DNA from: Halopseudomonas salina
Lineage (GTDB): Bacteria > Pseudomonadota > Gammaproteobacteria > Pseudomonadales > Pseudomonadaceae
Assembly (NCBI RefSeq): GCF_008641105.1
Contig: NZ_VTTI01000005.1
Span: 46,031 to 110,030 of the forward strand
Direction of reading: 5' to 3'
Length of the DNA stretch: 64,000 bases
Below, piece by piece: positions 26,493 to 36,027 of this stretch (position 1 is the first letter of the stretch; each line of letters begins with the position of its first letter). The notes beneath the pieces were generated by a model, which was not told the DNA's origin, did not search any database, and saw only the letters and a program-made list of their open reading frames with translations. A program made the translations under genes and the position numbers.

Positions 26493-27944
26493 ATGGCTTT
26501 CATCGAGCGTGAAGCTCTGGTTTTTTCCGATGAGGTGGCGATTGCCGAACTGCAGAAGGTGTTCGCTCTGCAGAAAAAGGCTTTTCTGGCCAATACCTCA
26601 CCCACCCTCAATGAGCGGCTTGCACTGCTCCAGGCACTTGCCGATATGATGCTCAATTACCGTATCCGGATTCAGGAGGCGGTTGCTTCAGACTTTGGCT
26701 CCCACCCCGCTCAATTCTCCGACCTTGTAGAGTGCCTTGGTGTGGCTGGTCGGGCGAAGTTTGTTGCCGAGCGCCTTGCTGAGTGGGTCAAGCCGCATGC
26801 ACGGGAGGTCGACCCGGCGCTGTTCGGCAATGCGCGGGCTTATGTCCAGCAGCAGCCCAAGGGTGTTGTGGGTAACATGGTGCCATGGAATTTCCCATTC
26901 GATATCGGCATCGGCCCGGTCGTGGAAATGCTCGCGGCAGGCAATAGGGTTATCGTCAAACCTTCAGATCTGACCCCGGCTTGCAGTGAGCTGACGCTGG
27001 AAATGATCAGAGCGACCTTCGATCAGGATCAGGTGGCGGCTGTGGCTGGCGGTATCGAGTTGGCCAAGCATTTTCCGACCCTTGAATGGGATCATCTGAT
27101 GTACACCGGCAGCACCGAGGTGGGTCGGCTGGTAGCGGTTGCGGCCGCGCAGAATCTGACGCCGGTCACTCTGGAGCTGGGCGGCAAGTGTCCGGCCCTG
27201 GTCGCTGAGGACGGCATAAATTATGCCACCATCGAGCAGATCATCGGTTGCAAGACCATCAAGAACGGGCAGATGTGTGTGACCGTGGACTACGTTCTGA
27301 TACCCGAGGCGCATCGAGACCATCTCGTTGATTTGCTGCGTCAGAGGCTGGAATCCACTGTGCCTGATTACGCCAAACATAAGGATGTTACCGGGATTAT
27401 CAATGAGCGGCACATGGATCGATTGCAGCGCTACCTCGATGACGCCAGCGAAAAGGGCGCAACACTATTGTCGATCGGTGGCGAATCGGACCGCGCGACG
27501 CGTCGCATGCCATTGACGCTGGTGCTCGATCCCAGCGATGACATGGAGGTAATGCGTAACGAGATCTTCGGTCCGATTCTGCCGATCAAGACCTACCGTA
27601 CCCTGGATGAGGCAATCGATTACATCAATGCCCATGATCGGCCACTGGGAATTTACGTATTTACCGAAACACCTTCGAGTGCTCAGCAAATTCTCGACAG
27701 GACTGTGTCCGGTGGCGCTTGCGTAAATGCTGCGGCAATGCATGCAGCCCTGCCTTCGTTGCCCTTTGGGGGTATTGGCAAGAGTGGTACTGGCCGACAC
27801 CATGGGCTAGAGGGATTTCTTGAATTTTCCAACCCTCGGGCAGTGTTTGAACGTGGCAATGAGGACCTGATCGCAGCAATGTATGCGCCCTACGGGGAAC
27901 TTGCTGATGCGGTCATTAGCGGTGCATTGGAGAGCGATCACTAG
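26493..27944 (+). CDS. aldehyde dehydrogenase, coniferyl-aldehyde-dehydrogenase type
   Basis: A 483-residue NAD(P)-dependent enzyme that oxidises aldehydes to acids. The cofactor region includes VPWNFPF near 128 and YTGSTEVG near 206, the catalytic Glu lies in ELGGKCP near 229, and the catalytic Cys in KNGQMCVTVDY near 263. The overall pattern is that of the CalB/coniferyl aldehyde group, which also accepts alkanals. AAGGAG precedes the ATG. In an organism with alkB this enzyme could act on fatty aldehydes, but the two genes are 23 kb apart, so that link is inference only. Confidence 0.9.
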   Translation: MAFIEREALVFSDEVAIAELQKVFALQKKAFLANTSPTLNERLALLQALADMMLNYRIRIQEAVASDFGSHPAQFSDLVECLGVAGRAKFVAERLAEWVKPHAREVDPALFGNARAYVQQQPKGVVGNMVPWNFPFDIGIGPVVEMLAAGNRVIVKPSDLTPACSELTLEMIRATFDQDQVAAVAGGIELAKHFPTLEWDHLMYTGSTEVGRLVAVAAAQNLTPVTLELGGKCPALVAEDGINYATIEQIIGCKTIKNGQMCVTVDYVLIPEAHRDHLVDLLRQRLESTVPDYAKHKDVTGIINERHMDRLQRYLDDASEKGATLLSIGGESDRATRRMPLTLVLDPSDDMEVMRNEIFGPILPIKTYRTLDEAIDYINAHDRPLGIYVFTETPSSAQQILDRTVSGGACVNAAAMHAALPSLPFGGIGKSGTGRHHGLEGFLEFSNPRAVFERGNEDLIAAMYAPYGELADAVISGALESDH

Positions 27945-27967
27945 GTCTTTCCATTTGGCTGAAAGAC
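27945..27967 (+). terminator. stem-loop after aldehyde dehydrogenase
   Basis: Seven-base arms GTCTTTC and GAAAGAC with a nine-base loop start right after the stop codon, between convergent genes. There is no U-run, so it would be a weak or factor-dependent terminator. Confidence 0.3.
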
Positions 27968-27991
27968 TGATGCAGCTCTGGAGTGGGCGTT

Positions 27992-29296
27992 CTAACCGAC
28001 TGCCGGTGCGAGGAGCGTCCACCCAATTCCCAGCGCCGCGCAGATGCCCAGTAGGGGTAGCATGCGCATTTTCAATACAAAGGTCATTACACAGGCGGCC
28101 AGAGTGATGCCCAGCAGGGGCAAGTCTAAGCTGGCTGGTTGCGGGATCAGCAAATCAAGCCCATGGCGCGTAATACGATGGTTTTCTGCAAAGAGCGCAT
28201 TGAGGGCAAACCACAACGCCAGGTTGGCGATCACGCCGACAACTGCGGCGGTTATGGCGGCCAGGGCCGCGGACAGTGCGCGGTGCCCACGCAGCTTCTC
28301 CACATAGGGCGCGCCGGCAAATATCCAGAAAAAACATGGCAGGAAGGTAACCCAGAGCGTTAATAGAGCGCCAGCGGTCGCAGCCAGCAGGCTGGGTTGA
28401 GGTAATCCTTCGCGATATCCTGCAAGAAAGCCGACAAATTGGGTAACCAGAATAAGGGGTCCCGGCGTCGTCTCGGCCATCGCCAGACCATCCAGCATCT
28501 CCCCGGGCTGCAGCCAATGGTAGTGCTCCACGCCCTGCTGGGCCACATAGGTAAGCACCGCATAGGCACCGCCAAAGGTGATCAGCGCCATTTTCGAGAA
28601 GAATGAGGCGATCTGGGTAAACACGTTTTCGCTGCCCAGAAGTCCATGGAATCCGAGCAGGGTGCCGGCCCAGAGCAACATGCAGATGATGGCAGCGGTG
28701 CGGGTTCCCGGGCGTACCTGGACGATCATTTCTGCTGTATGTAACACGCCGTCATTGGCTGGGAACAAGCGGGCTCCCAGGTAGCCGAGCAGGCCCGCAC
28801 CGATGACCACCAGCGGGAACGCGAGACCAAACACGAAGAGAGCAATAAAGGCGGCGGCGGCCAGCAGGGGCTTGACTGTGCCTCTTAGTGTGCGCGCCGC
28901 AATGCGTAGTAGTGCCTGAACAACAATGGCCAGCACCGCGGCTTTGAGTCCGAAAAACAAGCCCTCTACCAGGGTCAGATCGCCGAGCAGAACGTATAGC
29001 CAGGACAACGCCAGAATGGCTGCTGCGCCGGGCAGGATAAACAGCAGGCCGGCGATCAGGCCGCCGCGCACGCCATGCAGCAGCCAGCCGACATAGGTTG
29101 CCAACTGCTGAGCCTCCGGGCCGGGCAGCAGCATGCAGTAATTGAGTGCGTGGAGGAAACGCGCTTCGTCCAACCAACCCTTTTCCTCGACGATGATCCT
29201 GTGCATCAGCGCAATCTGGCCCGCAGGGCCGCCGAAGCTCAACAGGCCGATACGCCACCAGATAACTATTGCTTCGTGAAACGGTATTTGCGCCAT
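27992..29296 (-). CDS. chrA: chromate efflux transporter, two-domain type
   Basis: A 434-residue membrane protein made of two CHR domains. The first carries LSFGGPAGQIALMHRIIVEE and LLPGPEAQQLATYVGWLLHG. The second carries ALITFGGAYAVLTYVAQQGV and ETTPGPLILVTQFVGFLAG. These are the paired family motifs of long-chain ChrA, which extrudes chromate using the proton gradient. Both halves look intact. No chromate regulator (chrB) adjoins it, so expression control is not visible. Confidence 0.92.
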   Translation of the reverse strand: MAQIPFHEAIVIWWRIGLLSFGGPAGQIALMHRIIVEEKGWLDEARFLHALNYCMLLPGPEAQQLATYVGWLLHGVRGGLIAGLLFILPGAAAILALSWLYVLLGDLTLVEGLFFGLKAAVLAIVVQALLRIAARTLRGTVKPLLAAAAFIALFVFGLAFPLVVIGAGLLGYLGARLFPANDGVLHTAEMIVQVRPGTRTAAIICMLLWAGTLLGFHGLLGSENVFTQIASFFSKMALITFGGAYAVLTYVAQQGVEHYHWLQPGEMLDGLAMAETTPGPLILVTQFVGFLAGYREGLPQPSLLAATAGALLTLWVTFLPCFFWIFAGAPYVEKLRGHRALSAALAAITAAVVGVIANLALWFALNALFAENHRITRHGLDLLIPQPASLDLPLLGITLAACVMTFVLKMRMLPLLGICAALGIGWTLLAPAVG

Positions 29297-29484
29297 GGGG
29301 AAATTGAACCTGTATATGCGTTTGCTTGTCTGTAGCTTATGGCTGGCATTTAGGGCTGAGCTTAACGCAACGATAGTGCATTGACTGTTGCAGTTGAGCT
29401 GGCACGGGATCTTCCGTTGCCCTGCCAGGTTACCAATCAGCGTTCAGGCTGAAATTCATATCAAATGCAAATAGAGGACATACC

Positions 29485-29658
29485 ATGGCAGTTACAGCGA
29501 CCGATCCGATCAAGATCCTTTTCGCGATACTCTTGCCGCCCCTCGGCGTATTCATGGAAGTGGGCTTCAAAGGTCACTTCTGGTTGAACATTCTGCTTAC
29601 GCTGTTTGGTTTCATTCCGGGCATCATCCATGCCCTGTACGTGATCCTCAAGCACTGA
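29485..29658 (+). CDS. PMP3/YqaE-family small membrane protein
   Basis: A 57-residue proteolipid of the PMP3/YqaE family. The motif ILLPPLGVFMEVGFKGHFWL followed by TLFGFIPGIIHALYVI is diagnostic, with two membrane helices. Members respond to salt or membrane stress and influence membrane potential in yeast; bacterial roles are unclear. GAGG lies seven bases before the ATG. It ends shortly before a strong bidirectional terminator. Confidence 0.92.
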   Translation: MAVTATDPIKILFAILLPPLGVFMEVGFKGHFWLNILLTLFGFIPGIIHALYVILKH

Positions 29659-29679
29659 GCATGTTGTTCGAGAGTGTGT

Positions 29680-29709
29680 AAAAAAACCCGGCCTGAGCCG
29701 GGTTTTTTA
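29680..29709. terminator. bidirectional intrinsic terminator between PMP3 gene and glcB
   Basis: A 12-base perfect stem (AAAAAACCCGGC with GCCGGGTTTTTT) around a CTGA loop. The A-run on one side and the T-run on the other make it work in both directions, ending both the small rightward gene and the leftward glcB gene. Confidence 0.92.
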
Positions 29710-29719
29710 TTGCTGCTGA

Positions 29720-31897
29720 TCAGCAGCCGTAGCGGGCCTTGAACTCGCGGCGACGGCGGTGCAGAACCGGCTCGGTGTAACCGTTTGGCTGTACTGTGCC
29801 TTCAACACACAACTCGACTGCTGCCTGGAAGGCGATGCTGTCATCGAAGTTCGGTGCCATTGGTTTGTAGGCCGGGTCGTGCTCGTTCTGGCGGTCAACC
29901 ACGCTGGCCATGCGCTGCATGGTTTCCATCACCTGCTCCTTGGTGCAGATACCATGGCGAAGCCAGTTGGCGATGTGCTGGCTGGAAATGCGCAGCGTAG
30001 CGCGGTCTTCCATCAGGCCTACATCGTTGATGTCGGGTACCTTCGAGCAACCGACGCCGTGATCGATCCAGCGCACGACGTAACCCAGAATACCTTGGGC
30101 ATTGTTGTCCAGTTCCTGCTGGATTTCTTCAGCGGACCAGTCGGTCCGTTCTGCCAGCGGGATGGTCAGGATGTCGTCTACTGACGCGGGCTGGCGCTTG
30201 GCCAGTTCATCCTGACGCTCGCTCACGTTGACCTTGTGGTAATGCAGGGCGTGCAGTGTTGCTGCAGTGGGAGAAGGCACCCATGCAGTGTTGGCGCCGG
30301 CCATTGGGTGGCCGATCTTCTGCTCGAGCATCGCAGCCATAAGGTCAGGCATGGCCCACATACCCTTGCCGATCTGCGCCCGACCCTTGAGCCCGGTAGC
30401 CAGGCCGATATCCACGTTGCTGTTCTCGTAGGCGGCAATCCACTTGGCGCCCTTGATCTCGCCCTTGCGAATGAATGCGCCGGCTTCCATGGAGGTATGA
30501 ATTTCGTCACCGGTGCGGTCAAGAAACCCGGTATTGATGAAGGCCACTCGCTCGCTGGCCGCCTTGATACAGGCTTTGAGGTTGACCGTGGTGCGGCGCT
30601 CTTCGTCCATGATGCCAACTTTCAGCGTGTTGCGCTGCATACCCAGCATGTCTTCCACTCGTCCGAACAGCTCGGTAGTGAAGGCGACTTCCTCGGGGCC
30701 ATGCATCTTCGGCTTGACGATATAGACTGAACCGGTACGCGTGTTCTTGCGCGTGGTGTTACCGTTGAGGTTGTGCAGGGCAATCAGACTGGTGATCGCG
30801 CCGTCCATGATGCCTTCTGGGGTTTCGTTGCCGTCCTTGTCGAGAATGGCATTGTTGGTCATCAGGTGACCCACGTTGCGTACGAACAGCAATGAGCGGC
30901 CATGCAGGGTCAGGGTGGAACCATCGGCACGGGTGTAATCACGATCCGGGTTCATCGTGCGGGTGAAACTGCTGCCGCCCTTGGCAACACTTTCTGCCAG
31001 ATCGCCCTTCATCAGGCCGAGCCAGTTGCTGTAAATGACGGTCTTGTCATCAGCATCTACTGCCGCGACTGAGTCTTCACAGTCCATGATGGTTGTCAGG
31101 GCAGACTCCATCAGCAGGTCTTTCACGCCGGCGGCGTCGGTCTGTCCCACATTGCTGGTCGGGTCGATCTGGATTTCGAAATGCAGGCCGTTGTGCTTGA
31201 GGAGTACGCCCTGTGGCTGGCCCGGCTCACCGGTAAAGCCGATGAACTGCGCAGTATCCTTGAGGCCGGTCTGGGCGCCATTCTTCAGGGTGACGACCAG
31301 TTTGCCGTTCTCGATCACGTAGCTTGTAGAGTCTACGTGGGAACCTTCGGCCAGTGGTGCTGCCTCATCTAGGAACCCGCGTGCCAGCGCAATGACCTTG
31401 TTACCGCGAATTTCGTTATAGCCAGGGCCCTTGGTGGCGCCGTCGGCCTCGGAAATCGCATCGGTACCATACAGGGCGTCGTACAATGAACCCCAGCGAG
31501 CGTTTGCCGCGTTGAGCGCAAAGCGGGCATTCATGACCGGCACAACCAGCTGCGGGCCAGCGAGGGTCGCGATTTCTTCGTCGACATTGCTGGTGGTGGC
31601 CTGGAAGTCGTCCGGTTCGGGCAGCAGGTAACCGATCTCCTGCAGGAAAGCCTTGTATGCAACGGCGTCGTGGGCCTGGCCGGCACGTTTCTGGTGCCAG
31701 GCATCGATTTGCGCCTGCAGATCGTCGCGCTTGGCGAGCAGCGCCTTGTTCTTTGGTGCCAGATCGTTGATAAGGGCTTCGAAACCTGTCCAGAAGGAGG
31801 CGGTATCGACGCCAGAGCCGGGAATGGCCTGATGATTGATAAAGTCGTGAAGTACCCTGGCAACCTGGAGGCCGCCAACTTGGACGCGTTCAGTCAT
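29720..31897 (-). CDS. glcB: malate synthase G
   Basis: A 725-residue enzyme that condenses glyoxylate with acetyl-CoA to give malate. Length and sequence fit isoform G rather than the 530-residue isoform A. Segments such as [18 protein letters not shown] near 275, [14 protein letters not shown] near 312, [16 protein letters not shown] near 428 and the C-terminal [15 protein letters not shown] are family hallmarks. It completes the glyoxylate shunt, needed for growth on acetate and fatty acids, and so would serve alkane catabolism begun by AlkB. Isocitrate lyase is not in the window. Confidence 0.96.
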   Translation of the reverse strand: MTERVQVGGLQVARVLHDFINHQAIPGSGVDTASFWTGFEALINDLAPKNKALLAKRDDLQAQIDAWHQKRAGQAHDAVAYKAFLQEIGYLLPEPDDFQATTSNVDEEIATLAGPQLVVPVMNARFALNAANARWGSLYDALYGTDAISEADGATKGPGYNEIRGNKVIALARGFLDEAAPLAEGSHVDSTSYVIENGKLVVTLKNGAQTGLKDTAQFIGFTGEPGQPQGVLLKHNGLHFEIQIDPTSNVGQTDAAGVKDLLMESALTTIMDCEDSVAAVDADDKTVIYSNWLGLMKGDLAESVAKGGSSFTRTMNPDRDYTRADGSTLTLHGRSLLFVRNVGHLMTNNAILDKDGNETPEGIMDGAITSLIALHNLNGNTTRKNTRTGSVYIVKPKMHGPEEVAFTTELFGRVEDMLGMQRNTLKVGIMDEERRTTVNLKACIKAASERVAFINTGFLDRTGDEIHTSMEAGAFIRKGEIKGAKWIAAYENSNVDIGLATGLKGRAQIGKGMWAMPDLMAAMLEQKIGHPMAGANTAWVPSPTAATLHALHYHKVNVSERQDELAKRQPASVDDILTIPLAERTDWSAEEIQQELDNNAQGILGYVVRWIDHGVGCSKVPDINDVGLMEDRATLRISSQHIANWLRHGICTKEQVMETMQRMASVVDRQNEHDPAYKPMAPNFDDSIAFQAAVELCVEGTVQPNGYTEPVLHRRRREFKARYGC

Positions 31898-32092
31898 GGA
31901 AAACCCTCACTCTGCTGACAACCTTCGCGAACGTGCGTAGGTCGTGGAATTTGGAGACGCGGTATGTTACACGATGATCGATTGCAAATCATGTTCAGGA
32001 CGTGGAATTGTGTCGCGGTCCATGTCGTTAAAAGATAAATGTAGCCGACTTCTTGGTAACCAATACTCACCTTTTGATCAGTTGAGAAGTGA

Positions 32093-33025
32093 ATGGATCA
32101 GGTTTTTTTGGATGTGCTGGTCGAGCAATTGCCAGAGTTGGAGCCTGGGCGAAAGCTGGACGAATCTGCGCGACGTTATGCGTCTTACTACGGCATCGAC
32201 TTCAGTGATCGTGCGCCTCAGCATCTGGGCCGCATCCAGGTCGACGAATTTGCCGTGGCGGTGCAGGTCTGGTTGCCGCCGCAGGCTAGGGGCACCCTCA
32301 TTATCCTGCATGGATATTACGACCACATGGGTCTGTATCGCCACCTGATAGATTGGGCTCTGCAGCGGGGGCTGGCGGTCATGGCGTTTGATCTGCCGGG
32401 CCATGGCCTGTCCAGTGGTGAGCGGGCCAGCATTGATTGCTTCCTGCGTTATCAGAAAGTGCTCGACGAGGTATTGATACATGCCTCTGGCTGGGGTCTG
32501 CCTGCGCCCTGGCACCTGTTGGGGCAGAGCACGGGTGGTGCAATTCTGATCGACAAGCTCCTGCATGGCCCGCTGCCTGAAGAGTTGGGGCGCACGGTGC
32601 TGATGGCGCCGTTGGTCAGGCCTCGCAAATGGGGCGTGTCGCAGGTCAGCTTGCGCCTGCTGGGGGGCTTCGTGCAGCAATTGGGTCGCCGTTTTACCGA
32701 GAATTCCACCGATCAGGCGTTTCTTGACTTCATCCGCGAGCGCGATCCCCTGCAGGCGCAGTTTCTGCCCGTTGCCTGGGTGCAGGCGTTGGAGAAGTGG
32801 ATACCCCGGATCGAGCAGGCGAGCCCCAGCGGGCTCAGCCCGCTGATTGTACAGGGTCAGTTGGATGGCACTGTGGACTGGCAGCACAACATGCGTGTGC
32901 TTGAGCAGAAATTCGATAGGCCGCAGGTTTTTTATCTCCCCGAGGCTCGCCACCACCTGGCAAACGAGGACGAGCTGATTCGTCGTCAATATCTTGCGTG
33001 GCTGGCGCGGCAGCTGGATATCTGA
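32093..33025 (+). CDS. alpha/beta hydrolase, monoacylglycerol-lipase-like
   Basis: A 310-residue hydrolase. The oxyanion region is ILHGYYDHMGLYRH near residue 72, the nucleophile elbow GQSTGG places Ser near 145, the acid lies in QGQLDGTVDW near 258 and the base in ARHHLANED near 289. The family (Hydrolase_4, lysophospholipase/monoacylglycerol lipase) cleaves lipid esters; the substrate here is unknown. GAGAAGTGA precedes the ATG. It is divergent from glcB and convergent with the DUF2059 gene. Confidence 0.87.
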   Translation: MDQVFLDVLVEQLPELEPGRKLDESARRYASYYGIDFSDRAPQHLGRIQVDEFAVAVQVWLPPQARGTLIILHGYYDHMGLYRHLIDWALQRGLAVMAFDLPGHGLSSGERASIDCFLRYQKVLDEVLIHASGWGLPAPWHLLGQSTGGAILIDKLLHGPLPEELGRTVLMAPLVRPRKWGVSQVSLRLLGGFVQQLGRRFTENSTDQAFLDFIRERDPLQAQFLPVAWVQALEKWIPRIEQASPSGLSPLIVQGQLDGTVDWQHNMRVLEQKFDRPQVFYLPEARHHLANEDELIRRQYLAWLARQLDI

Positions 33026-33043
33026 ACCGGGCCAGTCGCCTTT

Positions 33044-33793
33044 TCAGGGGTTCAGTGCATCCTTGGTCGCCTGTGTCATGGCCTGGTACGTCGCCACGCC
33101 AGCTGCGGTCTGGGTCCATTGCAGGTACTGCTCAAGCTCCTGGTCGTTGAGGTCGCGATACACATAGGCAAGGGTGTTCGGCAGATCGGGCGCCATCTGA
33201 CTGCGTATATTTTCCCGGCGCGCACTGACCAGATCTACCGGGACCTGGAACAGGCCGCCCAGCAGCTCGTTGGCGCTGTCGGTCGCAAGATTGGCGAGGG
33301 CCATCGAGACTTCGACCCCTACCTCCAGCGCGGGGAGGGTAGAGCCCAGTTGGCGCAGCAATGTGTAACGCTGGGGCTCAATCTGCTGCTGGGCAACACC
33401 GCGTTGCATTTCCTTGACTGCCGCAGGGGCGGTTGCCTGGGTTTCCAGTGCAACGACCTTGCGACCCAGTGGGCTGCGATAAAACTCAATGGCCTCTTCG
33501 TGGGCAGCATCGGGCAGCGATACCGCAAGGCGGCTGCGAGCACGGTCCTGCATGGCTTGTGCCTCGAAGCGCTGATTGCTCTTGTTGACCAGGCTGGCGT
33601 GTACATTGGCGGGTAGCTGCTGGGCATAGCGTTGTTGCGCGGCGCTCAGGGCGCTCTGGAAATGCCGTTGGTGGGTTGCCATACCCGACAGATCATAGAG
33701 CTGTTCGGGCGCTTGAGCCCTCACGCTCATGGCGATGAGAGCGACACTGATCAGCAGCGTCATGGCCAGCAGGTGTATCGATTTGAGGCGCAT
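33044..33793 (-). CDS. exported DUF2059 protein
   Basis: A 249-residue protein with a clear signal peptide (MRLKSIHLLAMTLLISVALI, cleavage near AQA). The mature part carries alpha-helical DUF2059-type segments (FYRSPLGRKVVALETQA and DLNDQELEQYLQWTQTAAG). Function is unknown; members are periplasmic or lipoproteins. The start at 33793 gives the best signal peptide; in-frame ATGs lie at 33805 and 33868. Confidence 0.75.
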   Translation of the reverse strand: MRLKSIHLLAMTLLISVALIAMSVRAQAPEQLYDLSGMATHQRHFQSALSAAQQRYAQQLPANVHASLVNKSNQRFEAQAMQDRARSRLAVSLPDAAHEEAIEFYRSPLGRKVVALETQATAPAAVKEMQRGVAQQQIEPQRYTLLRQLGSTLPALEVGVEVSMALANLATDSANELLGGLFQVPVDLVSARRENIRSQMAPDLPNTLAYVYRDLNDQELEQYLQWTQTAAGVATYQAMTQATKDALNP

Positions 33794-33958
33794 AGGTTCT
33801 CGCATTGGGGGGTTGGGGTTAATCCAGGCTATTTGCCGGACTTGTCGTGCCAGCGGCACAGGATACAATGCGTCGTCTGGCAGCCTGATTCGTCAAACTG
33901 GGTCCGGGCGTCAGGTTTTCCTAGCGTAGCATTAAACGCAACATTCGAGTTCATAACC

Positions 33959-34594
33959 ATGTCCGAGTTCCCGCTTGCCCTGGGCGATTGCTTCGAGCGT
34001 ATCGCCGATGATCTGGTGGCCCGTCGCTGGTCCGTTCAGGAACAGGCGTTGTCCGATAAGCTTGTCGGGCAACTTGGCGCGGTCTGTCGGCAGCTATGGC
34101 ATCGGGACGATCTGACCCCGGCGGCGGTAGGTCCAGCGGGAGAAGAACTGATCATTCCCTCGATCCGGGGTGACTACACGCGCTGGCTCGATGATTGCCC
34201 GCCAACGGCGGCTGGAGCGGCTTTTCTGCAGGTCATGGATGATCTGCGTGCGGCGCTTAATCGCAATCTCTTCGTCGGGCTCGATAGTTTTGAGACCCAT
34301 TACGCACTCTATCCCCCTGGTGCGGGATATCGTAAGCATCTGGACCGGTTCAAGGGAAGCCCCCTGCGACAGGTGTCGGTCGTGGCTTATCTGAATCAGG
34401 CCTGGCAGCCTGGAGACGGTGGGGAATTGCGGCTGCATCTGGAAGAGGGCATGCACGACGTCGCACCGCGGGGCGGTACCCTGGTGGTGTTCATGAGTGA
34501 CAGTGTTGTGCATGAGGTGCTACCCGCTAACAGGGAACGGGCCAGTCTGGTGGGGTGGTTTCGCCGAAGACCGGACAATCCGCTATTGCGTTAG
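33959..34594 (+). CDS. 2OG-Fe(II) oxygenase, prolyl-4-hydroxylase-like
   Basis: A 211-residue protein with the double-stranded beta-helix of iron and 2-oxoglutarate dioxygenases. H127 and D129 (KHLDRFKG) and H185 (VVHEVLP) form the iron triad, and the arginine in RASLVGWF binds 2-oxoglutarate. The size and the ETHYALYPPGAGYRKH segment fit the P4H-like group that hydroxylates prolines on protein substrates such as EF-Tu in pseudomonads. The natural substrate here is inferred. A long upstream frame (from 33632) is antisense to the DUF2059 gene and was discarded. Confidence 0.88.
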   Translation: MSEFPLALGDCFERIADDLVARRWSVQEQALSDKLVGQLGAVCRQLWHRDDLTPAAVGPAGEELIIPSIRGDYTRWLDDCPPTAAGAAFLQVMDDLRAALNRNLFVGLDSFETHYALYPPGAGYRKHLDRFKGSPLRQVSVVAYLNQAWQPGDGGELRLHLEEGMHDVAPRGGTLVVFMSDSVVHEVLPANRERASLVGWFRRRPDNPLLR

Positions 34595-34620
34595 CAGATT
34601 ACCGGTCTGTTACTGGCGGA

Positions 34621-35850
34621 TCAGAACAGTACGCGGGCACGGATGGTGCCCTTGACCTGCTGGGCCTTTTCCAATGCCAGCTCGGAGGCGTCGGCGGACA
34701 CGTCGATCACTACGTAGCCGACCTTTTCGTTGGTCTGCAGGAACTGACCACAGATGTTGATGTTGTTCTCGGCAAATACACGGTTGATCTCGCTCATCAC
34801 GCCGGGCACGTTCTGGTGAATGTGCAACAGGCGGTGCATGCCGGGATGTGAAGGCAATGCGACCTCCGGGAAGTTGACCGACGTGATGGAGGTGCCGTTG
34901 TCGCTGTAGCGCACCAGCTTTTCAGCCACTTCCAGGCCGATATTGGCCTGTGCTTCCAGCGTCGAGCCGCCAATGTGGGGCGTGAGGATGCAGTTGTCGA
35001 ACTCGCGCAGCGGGCTGACAAACTCTTCCTTGTTGGAGCGTGGCTCGACCGGAAATACGTCGATAGCCGCACCATTGAGGTGCTTGTCGCGCAGCGCGCC
35101 GGCTAGCGCGTCGATGTCCACCACGGTGCCGCGGGCAGCATTGATCAGGATCCCGCCGGGCTTGATTGCGCGGATTTCCTTCTCGCCCATCATCCACTTG
35201 GTTGCAGCGGTTTCCGGTACGTGAAGGGTCACGATGTCGCACATACCCAGAAGTTCGTTCAGCGAGCCGATCTGGACAGCATTGCCCAATGGCAGCTTGG
35301 TAACCACGTCGTAGAAGAACACCTGCATACCCAGGCCTTCAGCCAGCACGGACAGCTGTGTCCCGATCGAGCCATAACCGACGATACCCAGTTTCTTGCC
35401 GCGGATTTCATAGGAGTTCTCGGCGCTCTTGATCCAGCCGCCACGGTGACAGGACGCATTCTTTTCGGGTATGCCACGCAGCAGCAGGATTGCTTCGGCC
35501 AATACCAGCTCAGCTACTGAACGGGTATTGGAGAAGGGGGCATTGAATACCGCCACGCCCATTTCCATTGCTGCAGTCAGGTCTACCTGGTTGGTGCCAA
35601 TGCAGAAGCAGCCGACCGCGACCAGTTTGTGGGCGTGGCTGAAGATCTCGGCAGTCAACTGGGTGCGCGAGCGGATGCCGATAAAGTGGGCTTCGGCAAT
35701 CGCTTCCTTGAGTTGCTCTTCGGGCAGGGACCCGACGTGGTACTCGATATTGGTGTACCCGGCAGCCTTCAGTGTGTCGACGGCAGTCTGGTGGACGCCC
35801 TCGAGGAGCAGAAACTTGATCTTGCTTTTGTCCAGCGAGGTTTTGTTCAT
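34621..35850 (-). CDS. serA: D-3-phosphoglycerate dehydrogenase
   Basis: A 409-residue enzyme, the first step of serine synthesis. The Rossmann motif LGIVGYGSIGTQLSVLAEGL is near 157, the catalytic Arg, Glu and His lie in the INAARGTVVDI and ILTPHIGGSTLEAQ regions, and a C-terminal ACT domain (about 335-409) gives serine feedback. The start MNKTSLDKSKIKFLLLEG matches the family. It is divergent from the D-2-hydroxyglutarate dehydrogenase gene. This pairing fits the reported coupling in Pseudomonas, where SerA reduces 2-oxoglutarate to D-2-hydroxyglutarate to regenerate NAD and the flavoenzyme reoxidises the product. Confidence 0.96.
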   Translation of the reverse strand: MNKTSLDKSKIKFLLLEGVHQTAVDTLKAAGYTNIEYHVGSLPEEQLKEAIAEAHFIGIRSRTQLTAEIFSHAHKLVAVGCFCIGTNQVDLTAAMEMGVAVFNAPFSNTRSVAELVLAEAILLLRGIPEKNASCHRGGWIKSAENSYEIRGKKLGIVGYGSIGTQLSVLAEGLGMQVFFYDVVTKLPLGNAVQIGSLNELLGMCDIVTLHVPETAATKWMMGEKEIRAIKPGGILINAARGTVVDIDALAGALRDKHLNGAAIDVFPVEPRSNKEEFVSPLREFDNCILTPHIGGSTLEAQANIGLEVAEKLVRYSDNGTSITSVNFPEVALPSHPGMHRLLHIHQNVPGVMSEINRVFAENNINICGQFLQTNEKVGYVVIDVSADASELALEKAQQVKGTIRARVLF

Positions 35851-35941
35851 GGTGTCGGATACCCGCAATGCTGTTTAAGATAAGCCTTCAGGATTCTGTG
35901 ACGCTTTTTGTCGCAGCAAGAGTCCTGTTTCGGAAGCCGCG

Positions 35942-35953
35942 TATGCTAGCATA
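35942..35953. promoter_or_regulatory. palindrome in the serA / D-2-hydroxyglutarate dehydrogenase divergent region
   Basis: TATGCTAGCATA is a perfect 12-base palindrome. Because each half reads as a plausible -10 (TATGCT) on its own strand, it may be a shared core of divergent promoters or a dimer-binding site. No good -35 is seen on either side. Confidence 0.35.
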
Positions 35954-36027
35954 ATCTCCCTTTTTTGATGCCTGTACCTGTATGAAAAGTCTTCAGGTGC
36001 AGCATGAATTCCGTTCGAGAGCCGCCC

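Noticed and set aside
32078..32989. 303-codon frame antisense to the alpha/beta hydrolase
   Set aside because: The hydrolase on the other strand has a full catalytic triad; this frame has no ribosome-binding site or family pattern.
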